A DNA stretch of 64,000 nucleotides from Chitinophagales bacterium (lineage in GTDB: Bacteria; Bacteroidota; Bacteroidia; Chitinophagales; JADIYW01), in the NCBI GenBank assembly GCA_020636545.1, contig JACJXS010000012.1, positions 124,001 to 188,000 on the forward strand. The letters are read 5' to 3'. Position numbers and translations under genes: made by a program. Numbering within the stretch: the first letter of the stretch is position 1; every line of letters starts with the position of its first letter. Of this stretch, positions 1 to 8,405 are shown piece by piece. A model generated the notes under the pieces. The model was not told where the DNA came from and made no database searches. It saw only the letters and a program-made list of their open reading frames with translations.

Positions 1-816
1 CCAAATATCTCGACATAAATCAATCAAAATAGTATTAATTCTAGAATAATTATGAAACAAAGCTGCCATATTATCATAATGCTCAATTTGAGTTGTCGTT
101 TGTGAGCGAACCAATCCCAAACTATTTTCAACAAAATTATTAGCTTCACTTTTCCAATCTATTGCTGGAAATGCAACTAAATGAGCATTAAAATTTCCAG
201 TTGCTCCACCAAATTTAGAACTATAAGGAATTGTAGAAAAGTAATTGGATTGTAAAGTTAAACGTTCAACAAAAACTTGTAATTCCTTACCTAATTTAGT
301 TGGAGAAGCTGGTTGTCCATGTGTACGAGCCAGAAGCGGAATTGCATTATAATCTTGTACTTTTTGTGTTAATGCATCAACTAATTGTTTAAATTTATTT
401 ACATAAACCTGATGATAAAAATCCTTTAACATCAAAGGAATTGAAGTATTATTGATGTCCTGAGAAGTTAATCCAAAATGTATAAATTCTGATTTTTGTT
501 TCAAGTCTTCATCTTTAATATTTTCTTTGATAAAATACTCCACTGCTTTTACATCGTGATTGGTTGTCTTTTCAATTTCTTTAATTCGCAAAGCATGTTC
601 AGTTGAAAAATCCTTTACAATAGTTCTTAAAGATTGAATTTGCGTTGCACTCAATGCTCCTATTTGTTCAATAACATTAGATAAATAAATGAAATATTCT
701 ATTTCAACGTGTGTTCTATATTTCATCAAGGCAAATTCAGAAAAATAATTTTCCAAGTCAGCAACTTTATTTCGATATCTTCCATCTATTGGAGAAATTG
801 CAGTAAGCGTTGTCAT
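1..816 (-). CDS. purB: Adenylosuccinate lyase, 5' part (cut by window edge)
   Basis: Adenylosuccinate lyase acts in purine synthesis: it splits SAICAR to AICAR and adenylosuccinate to AMP, releasing fumarate. The start ATG is at 816; 272 codons are in the window and the C-terminus lies beyond base 1. The N-terminus TALTAISPIDGRY-like stretch (read here as MTTLTAISPIDGRYRNK) and the later ARTHGQPASPTKLGKE and KFGGATGN segments are typical of the long, E. coli-type PurB rather than the short Bacillus type. The signature loop near the C-terminus is outside the window. The two-component gene at 895-2643 lies upstream on the same strand, 78 bp away. Confidence 0.95.
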   Translation of the reverse strand, partial: MTTLTAISPIDGRYRNKVADLENYFSEFALMKYRTHVEIEYFIYLSNVIEQIGALSATQIQSLRTIVKDFSTEHALRIKEIEKTTNHDVKAVEYFIKENIKDEDLKQKSEFIHFGLTSQDINNTSIPLMLKDFYHQVYVNKFKQLVDALTQKVQDYNAIPLLARTHGQPASPTKLGKELQVFVERLTLQSNYFSTIPYSSKFGGATGNFNAHLVAFPAIDWKSEANNFVENSLGLVRSQTTTQIEHYDNMAALFHNYSRINTILIDLCRDIW

Positions 817-894
817 TTTATATACATTTCAATTCGTACAAAAATACCAAATTTGTTACTTATCTGCATATTCTAACGATTAAATAAAAAATAA

Positions 895-2643
895 CTAATT
901 TTTGAGTCGAATTGGAAAATCTAAATCCAGCTTGTAAGTAAAGGTATTTATTAATTCATCGCTGGAGCTACCTTGTAACAATCCAATTAATTTTTCAATA
1001 TTTATAATATTTCTATGTTTAGTATTGATTCTATTTCCTGCATAATTTATTTGAATATCGCAATGCTTATTATATTCACTAATAAAAATTGCAATGGTTA
1101 TATTGTAATTATTAGCACCATAAAAATACTTTATCATATTAATACAGATATTGTAAATAATATAACTCGATACTTCATCTAGGTTTTTGATAGTATCATC
1201 TGCATGAAACCTGATTGGATTGGGTTTTACTTCATTATAATGATCGATTTCATCATTAATGGCAATATACAAACCAAATTTTATCAATGTTGGTGGCAAT
1301 AAATCATGTGAAAACTTACGGATTTTTTGTGTAGTACTATCTAATTGTTGAATGATCCCTTCCAATGTCTTTTTTTCAGTATTGTCCTTTGTTTTTATGG
1401 AAGATAATTTCATTTTTGCCATTGCCATAAGGATTCCAATTCCATCATGCAACTCCTTTCCTACTCTTTTTCGCTCGCTTAATTGTGCAGTAACTGCACC
1501 AAATATTTGCTGTGCATTAATTTTTCCAATTTCTTTACGCATGGCTTTATTGTCTTTAACAACTTGTCTAACTTTCCAAATCACTGTAAATGATATCAAT
1601 AAAAATATAATAAAAGTATTCAAATAAGGGAAAATCAATTTTAAATTGATTTCGTCAAAATACCTAGATGAAGAAGGAACAGGATAAAAAAGGAAAAATG
1701 CATACGAGGCAAAAAAAGCTATAGAAAAAAGAAAAACGGATTTGTCATTTAGTTTAAAATATGCGATATAAAATGAAGTAATAATTAATAATACACAAAT
1801 GACGATATAAAAATACTGAAACAAATAGAAAATATCTCTAATAATCGGTGTATAAAATCCAGTGCCTAAAGAAATAAATATACTTAAAACACCAATAAAT
1901 ATGACCAATTTGATATATTTATCTAAGGAAAAATCATTAAGTCTTTTAATAATAAATGACCTAAAAAAATTAAGTCCAAAAATTAAATAAAGCAACAATG
2001 CAATTTTTTTAACAAAATAATCTATCGTTGGAAATTTAGACCACAAAAACTCATAAGCTAAATTGTGTTTGACTGCTAAATATAATGTGCCTGAAAACAA
2101 AAAGAGAAAAAAACGTAAATAATTAATTTCACGTATTAATAGAAATAAAACAAAACAAATCAATAAAAACACTATCAAAAAACCATAAAAAAAACCTCTG
2201 CTTAAATCAACTGCTTGGTGGTTTATAATTCTGGATATTTTATTCCACAAGACAATTTCAGTATTTTTATTTTTATCGGTACGTAAATATTTGACCGCAA
2301 ATATTACTTTGGATTTTGGACTAAAGTTGTATTCAAAAACTATATCTCTATCATATAATGTTCTATCTCGAATACGTTCATTGTTAAAAATATCAACTCC
2401 AAAAATTGAATGTATTGATAAAAACTGAATATTTTCTACTGGAATTTCCAAAAACACTTCTTGTTCTTCATTGGAATTATTATAAATTTCAAATTTTTGA
2501 ACTATGGTATCATTTTCAAAAGTCGTTGCGAATACTTTCTTATTTAAACTAATATATTTTGTGTGACTATCAATAATAATAGGCTTTGCAAACGAATATG
2601 TGCAAAATAAAATCATTATAAAAAGCCCTATTTTTCTAATCAT
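895..2643 (-). CDS. 7TM sensor kinase-like protein with phospho-acceptor His but degenerate ATPase domain
   Basis: This 582-residue protein has a signal peptide, an extracytoplasmic beta-rich domain (to about residue 145), about seven membrane helices (about 150-355), then a HisKA_3-type dimerisation domain and a remnant ATPase domain; the layout is that of 7TMR-DISM sensors. The H-box is intact (ERKRVGKELHDGIG, His about residue 399) and is followed by the usual SHDLLPPTLIKFGL helix. The ATPase domain is broken: the N-box reads YNICINMIKYFYG without the conserved Glu/Asn, the G1 region reads NYAGNRIN instead of DxGxG, and the GLG of G2 is missing. A longer frame opens at 2682, but the ATG at 2643 overlaps the TGA of the upstream gene as ATGA, so I chose it. 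It probably works with that gene. Confidence 0.85.
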   Translation of the reverse strand: MIRKIGLFIMILFCTYSFAKPIIIDSHTKYISLNKKVFATTFENDTIVQKFEIYNNSNEEQEVFLEIPVENIQFLSIHSIFGVDIFNNERIRDRTLYDRDIVFEYNFSPKSKVIFAVKYLRTDKNKNTEIVLWNKISRIINHQAVDLSRGFFYGFLIVFLLICFVLFLLIREINYLRFFLFLFSGTLYLAVKHNLAYEFLWSKFPTIDYFVKKIALLLYLIFGLNFFRSFIIKRLNDFSLDKYIKLVIFIGVLSIFISLGTGFYTPIIRDIFYLFQYFYIVICVLLIITSFYIAYFKLNDKSVFLFSIAFFASYAFFLFYPVPSSSRYFDEINLKLIFPYLNTFIIFLLISFTVIWKVRQVVKDNKAMRKEIGKINAQQIFGAVTAQLSERKRVGKELHDGIGILMAMAKMKLSSIKTKDNTEKKTLEGIIQQLDSTTQKIRKFSHDLLPPTLIKFGLYIAINDEIDHYNEVKPNPIRFHADDTIKNLDEVSSYIIYNICINMIKYFYGANNYNITIAIFISEYNKHCDIQINYAGNRINTKHRNIINIEKLIGLLQGSSSDELINTFTYKLDLDFPIRLKN

Positions 2644-4448
2644 ATAATATTTTTGAGTAAAATATACATGGTAACTTTCCAATTATTATCCTTACTAATT
2701 TCCATCGTTCCATTAAATTCTTTCAATCTATTTTCGATATTCAAAATACCCAAACCTTTACTTTCTGAATTGTTTGCACTGATACCATTATCTTTAAAAA
2801 CAATAATTAGTTTTTTATTTTCTATCAATAATTGAATGTCAATTTCGTTGGCAGCACCATGTTTTATAGCATTATTCATGAGTTCCTGAAAAATTCGATA
2901 AATATGATTATTGAAAATTTCATTACATTGTAAATTTTGAACATCATCAGAATAACTAATTTTATGTTTTATATTCCAAACTGTTTGAGCAAAAATATGT
3001 TCAATTAAATCGACCAATGTAATTCCAACCAAACCTTTGATATTATTGTCGTTCATAATTCTTGTCAAATCATTTTCAACATTATCAAAATCTTTTATAA
3101 TAAGCGTATTCAACTTTGAAATCTCTTTAAAGAAAATAAATTCTTCAAACTGAGATTTTATTGATTTAATTTCTTTTAATATATTTTTTTCCAAATAATT
3201 ATTTATACTTAATCTAGTATTTTCAATGTTTTTAAGATAATCTTTTAAGTTACGTTGTTGCAAAAATACCAACCGATTATAGGAAACATCATTCAACATA
3301 ATTATCTTTTTATAATTGATTACAATAAAAAAAGTAATCAAAATAAATTCCAAAACATACATACTAAAATTGAATTGGGAGATAAATAAATAACTTTCAA
3401 AAAACTGAAATCGGCTGATGGCATTAAAAGCTGGAATACTTAAATACAAAGTATTAAAAAATACCAACCAGCCAAAAGCTTGAATAATCATTCCAATAAT
3501 TACCCACAACGATTCTCGTCGTCTTGTTTTGTAATAAGTATAAAAAGCAATATAAAATGATAGTCCAACATAGATTACAAACATTAAATAAATGATATTC
3601 AAAAACCAATTAAAATATCTATAATCAGAGAAGAAAAAAGCCAAGCGTATTATCGTATAAACAACAAATGCAAATAATATAAATTTATAAGCATTTAAGA
3701 GAATATTTAATTTAGGAAATTCAATTTTTACATTAAAAAAGCCTTTTACAAAAGATGCATGCACTAAAGTATAAAACACAAACAAAATTGTAGGCAATAC
3801 ACTTTGCACCCAATTTAGTTTACCCCAAATATATTGATAACCAATACCAGAAAAATAAAAATAAATGGCTATCGTAATAATGTTTAATTGGACATATTTT
3901 AGAAAAAAAACGTTACTACTGAACAAATACATAGAAATCAAAAGCAACAAAAACATCGAAAACATTCCAATAAAGAAACCAAAAAGCAAACTATCTCTAT
4001 TGATAATTTTTAGAAATTGATTTTGACTAACCAATAGCAAACGATAATTTAATTGTTCTTGTTGCGTTTTTATTTGAACCTTTAAATTAAGGATACTATC
4101 TCTAGGAAATTTTAAATATTCTACCGAATTATAACTTTTAATTCTTTTGTTTTCAGAACTCACTTTATCGCCATTATAAAAAATTTCATGATTGAATTTT
4201 ATTTCCAAACTGTCTAAAATTGGATTAATACCAACTAAATAATAACTCAATTGTTTTCCTTTATTTTGAATAACAAAATCCAATTCGATATTATTTTTAT
4301 ATAATTCGTTTGCACCAATACTATTTTTATACAATAATAATTCGGTTGAGTTATCATTCAAAATAATTTCTTTTGTAAAAAGAATATTATTACAATTGAA
4401 CATTAAGTACAATAAAATGATTATTTTTATACTATTACGAAAACTCAA
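2640..4448 (-). CDS. 7TM sensor kinase-like protein with intact ATPase domain but no phospho-acceptor His
   Basis: About 602 residues: signal peptide, extracytoplasmic domain (about 30-145), seven or more membrane helices (about 150-380), a coiled-coil helical pair, and an HATPase_c domain at the C-terminus. The ATPase motifs are complete: N-box FQELMNNAIKHG, G1 FKDNGIS, G2 KGLGILNIENRL. The helix where HisKA_3 kinases carry E-L-H-D reads RLSINNYLEKNILKEI, with Tyr/Leu at the His position, so no phospho-acceptor is seen. The protein cannot be a standard autokinase alone but could phosphorylate a partner. There is no usable ATG before the hydrophobic segment; TTG at 4448 gives a good signal peptide, and another TTG at 4481 would overlap the divergent aceK. 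Its TGA overlaps the ATG of the downstream kinase-like gene. Confidence 0.82.
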   Translation of the reverse strand: MSFRNSIKIIILLYLMFNCNNILFTKEIILNDNSTELLLYKNSIGANELYKNNIELDFVIQNKGKQLSYYLVGINPILDSLEIKFNHEIFYNGDKVSSENKRIKSYNSVEYLKFPRDSILNLKVQIKTQQEQLNYRLLLVSQNQFLKIINRDSLLFGFFIGMFSMFLLLLISMYLFSSNVFFLKYVQLNIITIAIYFYFSGIGYQYIWGKLNWVQSVLPTILFVFYTLVHASFVKGFFNVKIEFPKLNILLNAYKFILFAFVVYTIIRLAFFFSDYRYFNWFLNIIYLMFVIYVGLSFYIAFYTYYKTRRRESLWVIIGMIIQAFGWLVFFNTLYLSIPAFNAISRFQFFESYLFISQFNFSMYVLEFILITFFIVINYKKIIMLNDVSYNRLVFLQQRNLKDYLKNIENTRLSINNYLEKNILKEIKSIKSQFEEFIFFKEISKLNTLIIKDFDNVENDLTRIMNDNNIKGLVGITLVDLIEHIFAQTVWNIKHKISYSDDVQNLQCNEIFNNHIYRIFQELMNNAIKHGAANEIDIQLLIENKKLIIVFKDNGISANNSESKGLGILNIENRLKEFNGTMEISKDNNWKVTMYILLKNII

Positions 4449-4465
4449 TTTTATATATTCAGATA

Positions 4466-6214
4466 ATGATAAATGATACAATAATTAATGATGTTGCCAA
4501 TCATATTTGTGATGCTTATGATAATTTATTGGCTAAATTTAATGAAATTACTTCAACTGCTAAACATGATTTTGAAACAAAACAATATGCTTTGTCATTT
4601 TCCAGAAAACAAGATCGCTATAAATTATATGGAAATTACGCTAAAGAGACTTTAGATTATACAAAATTACATTTAGGCGATTCACTTTATGACATAAAAG
4701 TTTGGAAAAAAATCAAAGAAAAATATAGTGATATCATCATTAATAAACCATATCGTTTAAACTCAGAAACTTTTTATAATTCAATTACTAGAAAAGTTTT
4801 TGTGGACAAAAGTTTCAATCCAGAAATTGAGTATTTTGATAAAGATGATTATAAACCCTCTGAAAATAAAGAAAATATTATTGTTCACGATACAATTTCA
4901 GTAAGTTCACTATCTCCGCTTGCAATTAAGCAAATATTACAACATTTTAAATTTGATGTTCCATTTGAAAATATTGAGCAAGATGCCATTAATATTTTTG
5001 AAGAGTTAGCACCAGCTTTTATTTATCAAAAATCGAATTTACATTTAGATAGAATTGAAATTATTAAGTATGTTTTTTATAGAAATCGTGGTGCATTTAT
5101 CATAGGTCGTTTTCGATATAGAAAATGGAGAATGCCTTTTGTGATTCCATTATTAAATGAGGACAATGGAATTTACGCTGATTCTATCATTCACAGCGAA
5201 GCAGAAATTAGTATTATATTTAGTTTTACTCGTGCTTCCTTTATGGTCAATACGCCTTATCCAGCTCAGTTAATAGACTATTTAAAACGTATTTTACCTT
5301 ACAAAGGTGTTGGCGAATTGTATGATTCTATCGGATATTACAAACACGGAAAAACCATTCTATATCGTGATTGCATGAATTATGTTTTGAATGAAGACCA
5401 CGGAGATAAATTTATTATTGCTCCAGGTATTAAAGGAATGGTGATGTGTGTTTTTACCTTAAAGTATTATAATTTTGTTTTTAAGCTCATTAAAGATAAG
5501 TTTGAACCACCGAAAAACACAACTCGAGAAGCTGTCATCAAAAAATATGAAGAAGTAGAACTCTCCGACCGAGTTGGTCGTATGGCTTATGCACACAAAT
5601 TTGAAAACTTAGAATTTCCAAGAAAGCTTTTTAGTTTTGAGCTTATTCAAGAATTCCAAAAACATTGTACGGAATCCATAGAATTTAAAGATGATAAAGT
5701 AATAATTAAACACGTTTATTTAGAACGTAAAATGATACCATTGAATATTTATCTAAAAGAAGCAAGTCCGATTGAAGCCTACAAAGCAATTTTAGATTAT
5801 GGCTATTGTATTAAAGAATTAGCGGCAGTCAATATTTTTCCTGGTGATTTATTGTTGAAAAACTTTGGTGTTACTAGACATGGACGTGTAATTTTTTATG
5901 ATTATGATGAAATTGAAAAAATTACAGATTTACGTTTTCGAAAATTACCAGAAATCTCTGAAGAAGATGAACGATTTGGCGAAATGCATGTTTCTGCAGA
6001 TTTGAATGATATTTTCCCAGAAGAATTTAAAGGATTTATGGCTCCAGATGGACCAATGGGCGATATATTTATGGCAGAACACAGTGAACTTTTTGATCCA
6101 AAATATTGGAGAAAAATTCAGAAAAAAGTAGCTGAAGGTGAATATTTAAGATTCTTTGTTTATAATAAAAATCAAAGGTTTAGAAAAGGAATAAAATTAG
6201 ACAATGACATTTAA
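4466..6214 (+). CDS. aceK: Isocitrate dehydrogenase kinase/phosphatase
   Basis: AceK reversibly phosphorylates isocitrate dehydrogenase and so sets the split between the TCA cycle and the glyoxylate bypass. The 582 residues match the usual length of about 580. The N-terminal regulatory half aligns from the start (VANHICDAYDNLLAKFNEIT resembles the E. coli N-terminus), which supports ATG 4466. The C-terminal kinase-fold half carries APGIKGMVMCVFTL (ATP loop), DRVGRMA, NIFPGDLLLKNFGVTRHG and YDYDEI, all AceK hallmarks. No icd, aceA or aceB is nearby. It is divergent from the kinase pair, with only 17 bp between the chosen starts, so the promoters must lie within coding sequence. Confidence 0.95.
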   Translation: MINDTIINDVANHICDAYDNLLAKFNEITSTAKHDFETKQYALSFSRKQDRYKLYGNYAKETLDYTKLHLGDSLYDIKVWKKIKEKYSDIIINKPYRLNSETFYNSITRKVFVDKSFNPEIEYFDKDDYKPSENKENIIVHDTISVSSLSPLAIKQILQHFKFDVPFENIEQDAINIFEELAPAFIYQKSNLHLDRIEIIKYVFYRNRGAFIIGRFRYRKWRMPFVIPLLNEDNGIYADSIIHSEAEISIIFSFTRASFMVNTPYPAQLIDYLKRILPYKGVGELYDSIGYYKHGKTILYRDCMNYVLNEDHGDKFIIAPGIKGMVMCVFTLKYYNFVFKLIKDKFEPPKNTTREAVIKKYEEVELSDRVGRMAYAHKFENLEFPRKLFSFELIQEFQKHCTESIEFKDDKVIIKHVYLERKMIPLNIYLKEASPIEAYKAILDYGYCIKELAAVNIFPGDLLLKNFGVTRHGRVIFYDYDEIEKITDLRFRKLPEISEEDERFGEMHVSADLNDIFPEEFKGFMAPDGPMGDIFMAEHSELFDPKYWRKIQKKVAEGEYLRFFVYNKNQRFRKGIKLDNDI

Positions 6215-6272
6215 TTGCATTCCTATTTTTGTTTTCTCATGTAATACAATTAAAATGCTAAACTAAAAAAGC

Positions 6273-6342
6273 TATTGTGCATCTAATTTTGGTATGATGA
6301 TGTAGATAGTTTCTACCAATCTATTACAAACGATGCACAATA
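6273..6342. terminator. Bifurcated inverted repeat, likely terminator of the minus-strand lipoprotein genes
   Basis: TATTGTGCATC (6273-6283) and GATGCACAATA (6332-6342) form a perfect 11-bp inverted repeat. The 48-nt interior holds a second small hairpin, GTAGA/TCTAC (6302-6306 with 6312-6316). Read on the minus strand, the outer stem is followed by GC and six T residues, which suits a Rho-independent terminator for the lipoprotein gene that ends at 6365. A regulatory RNA or protein site is an alternative. Confidence 0.5.
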
Positions 6343-6364
6343 CCTCTTTTACTTTTATTATTAT

Positions 6365-6829
6365 TTAAAAATTTATGCTAGCGGAATTGATTAATGGATG
6401 TTTGGAACCACCACCAGTTTGTATTAACGGAAGATTTGAAATAGAAATTTTATTTCCTGCAACAACTATAGTTTTTGCTCCGTCAGGATCGAAAGTTAGA
6501 CCATCTACACCTACTTCAACAGAGCCTGATGGAACATTTAAACTAAAATCTGCAACATCAAAAGTTCCACCAGTTATAGCTTCTGCTTTATTATGAAATG
6601 TAATTTGGATTAATTTAAAAGGCTCATCTTGTTGGCAAACTATAGAATAATTATCATTTACAAATGTTTGTTCTTCAGAATTTCCTGAATACTCAACACC
6701 GTCAATAGTAAATTTTCCAGTTTTACCAGTATCATCATCTTTTCCATTTTTATCTTTATTACATGAAATCGCTGAAATTGCTATTATTAATAAAAGCAAA
6801 GTAGAAAGTGTTTTAAATGTAGTTTTCAT
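6365..6829 (-). CDS. Small lipoprotein of unknown function
   Basis: 154 residues with an SpII signal peptide (lipobox AISC, Cys about 23), then a charged Lys/Asp-rich linker and a beta-rich domain of about 110 residues beginning KFTIDGVEYSG. This opening resembles the small DUF-type lipoproteins common in Bacteroidota, but no specific family is recognised. It is the last gene of a three-lipoprotein run and is followed by a large hairpin. Function unknown; surface or periplasmic location is inferred. Confidence 0.75.
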   Translation of the reverse strand: MKTTFKTLSTLLLLIIAISAISCNKDKNGKDDDTGKTGKFTIDGVEYSGNSEEQTFVNDNYSIVCQQDEPFKLIQITFHNKAEAITGGTFDVADFSLNVPSGSVEVGVDGLTFDPDGAKTIVVAGNKISISNLPLIQTGGGSKHPLINSASINF

Positions 6830-6881
6830 TCTTTTAAATTTAATTTATGAGAAAATATTGATTTTAAATCTTAGTTGTTTG

Positions 6882-7313
6882 TCAATGAACTATCTTAACC
6901 TCAGAAGGCACAATTTCAAAACTATTACAATAGTTATTTTCTAAAGTACTATTTAAATTTACAACTGAACTTTGATATTCAAACCCAGTTTGGTCTTTAA
7001 CCGAAATTATTACTTTTTCTGCTTGACTAGGTTTTAAAGAAATTGTTGCTGTAATTGCTGTTTTATCATCACATGTTGGAGAACTTGCCCAATATACATC
7101 ATCTACTGGTGTTTTGGCAACCGATTGATAATTTACATAAATAGTTAGTGAGTCAACACCATCATCTAAAAACGTTCTTGAGCTTGATTGATTAAACCAA
7201 AACACTAGTTTATACTGTTCATGAACATTAAAGATACCATCAGAACAAGAACTCACTAAAGAGATAAAAATCAATAATAATCCAGATGCGAATATTTTAT
7301 TTATTGTTTTCAT
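6882..7313 (-). CDS. Lipoprotein of unknown function
   Basis: 143 residues with a lipoprotein signal peptide (LVSSC) and a predicted all-beta mature part with three further cysteines (SPTCDDK, NNYCNS and the lipid Cys region). No family is recognised. It lies 24 bp after the 309-residue lipoprotein gene and 52 bp before the next one, all on the minus strand, so the three are probably co-transcribed. Confidence 0.7.
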   Translation of the reverse strand: MKTINKIFASGLLLIFISLVSSCSDGIFNVHEQYKLVFWFNQSSSRTFLDDGVDSLTIYVNYQSVAKTPVDDVYWASSPTCDDKTAITATISLKPSQAEKVIISVKDQTGFEYQSSVVNLNSTLENNYCNSFEIVPSEVKIVH

Positions 7314-7337
7314 TTTGTTTATATTTTATATAGAAAA

Positions 7338-8267
7338 TTACAAATCCCAACCTTTAAATAATTTAGAAATCGGTTGCCAAGATGTAGTAATTAATGTTTG
7401 TCTTCCTTTGTCTGCACCATTTACAGCATCATCTTCAGCATTCCGCAAGAAATAGGCATACATTTTGGTATCCATATCTACGAATACTAATGCTGTAACG
7501 TTTTTACCCTTATACTTTAGTGTCTGCATACTATGATTATATGAAAGTGCAATAACAAAATCGGCGTTTGACCAATCGATTGGATCTGTATCCATATTAC
7601 CATTTGGCTTTTTAACTAAATCAGTTATTTTGTAACCAGTATAAATCCCTCCTGAATTATTTATATTATAATCGAAAAGATATTCTTGAGTTTTAAAATT
7701 AAAAAAGAATGCATTTCTTGTTGAAAGAATTGAATTATAATTTTCATAAACTTCAGCACAACCATTAATTGTACCAGCATTTCCCCAATTAGGTTTAGAT
7801 GCAAAATCTTTAAAAAAGTTGGTGTATGAATATAATTCAGTAGAATCATCATAATCTTGATAAGCAGGATAAAGCTGATTGGTATTATCGTTATTCATAA
7901 TTAACCAATCCCCCACTGTTGAAATATTTTTCCAACCTGGCCAATTCTTATCTGCCAAATACATTTCTTTATTATGATTAATAGATAAATCCCCATAATT
8001 TGTCTTTATGGTTTTACTGCCAATCGGTCTGCTTTTTACATATTGTAAGTAAAAATTTTCTGCTGTCCCGATAATATTAAATGCAGCTTTTTGAGGATTA
8101 TTTACATTTCTTAAGTCAAAAAATTCAATTTCTCCATCTTTTTCCATACTTAACGATGGTGCAATTTTTCCTTTTAAATTTACTGCTGATTTTACACTTT
8201 CTTTTTTACAAGAAAATAAAATTGTACTAATTAAAAGGATGCTTAATAAATTTAATATTGTTTTCAT
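7338..8267 (-). CDS. Lipoprotein of unknown function
   Basis: 309 residues with an SpII signal (TILFSC, followed by KKES). The mature part is rich in Asn, Asp, Tyr and Trp and looks like an extracellular beta protein. No catalytic motif or named family is recognised. It is the first gene of the minus-strand run 8267 to 6365. The 138 bp upstream are AT-rich with no clear TAnnTTTG box. Confidence 0.75.
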   Translation of the reverse strand: MKTILNLLSILLISTILFSCKKESVKSAVNLKGKIAPSLSMEKDGEIEFFDLRNVNNPQKAAFNIIGTAENFYLQYVKSRPIGSKTIKTNYGDLSINHNKEMYLADKNWPGWKNISTVGDWLIMNNDNTNQLYPAYQDYDDSTELYSYTNFFKDFASKPNWGNAGTINGCAEVYENYNSILSTRNAFFFNFKTQEYLFDYNINNSGGIYTGYKITDLVKKPNGNMDTDPIDWSNADFVIALSYNHSMQTLKYKGKNVTALVFVDMDTKMYAYFLRNAEDDAVNGADKGRQTLITTSWQPISKLFKGWDL

Positions 8268-8405
8268 TTTTCTCTTTTTTTGTTGATGTAAAATTGCACC
8301 AAACAGAAAAGTATTAAAAATGAAATTTTTAAATTTTGTGAGAAATAATTTTTGTATATTTAATTTAATACCTTTATAATCAATGAATTGTCATTTTAAA
8401 GTTAA

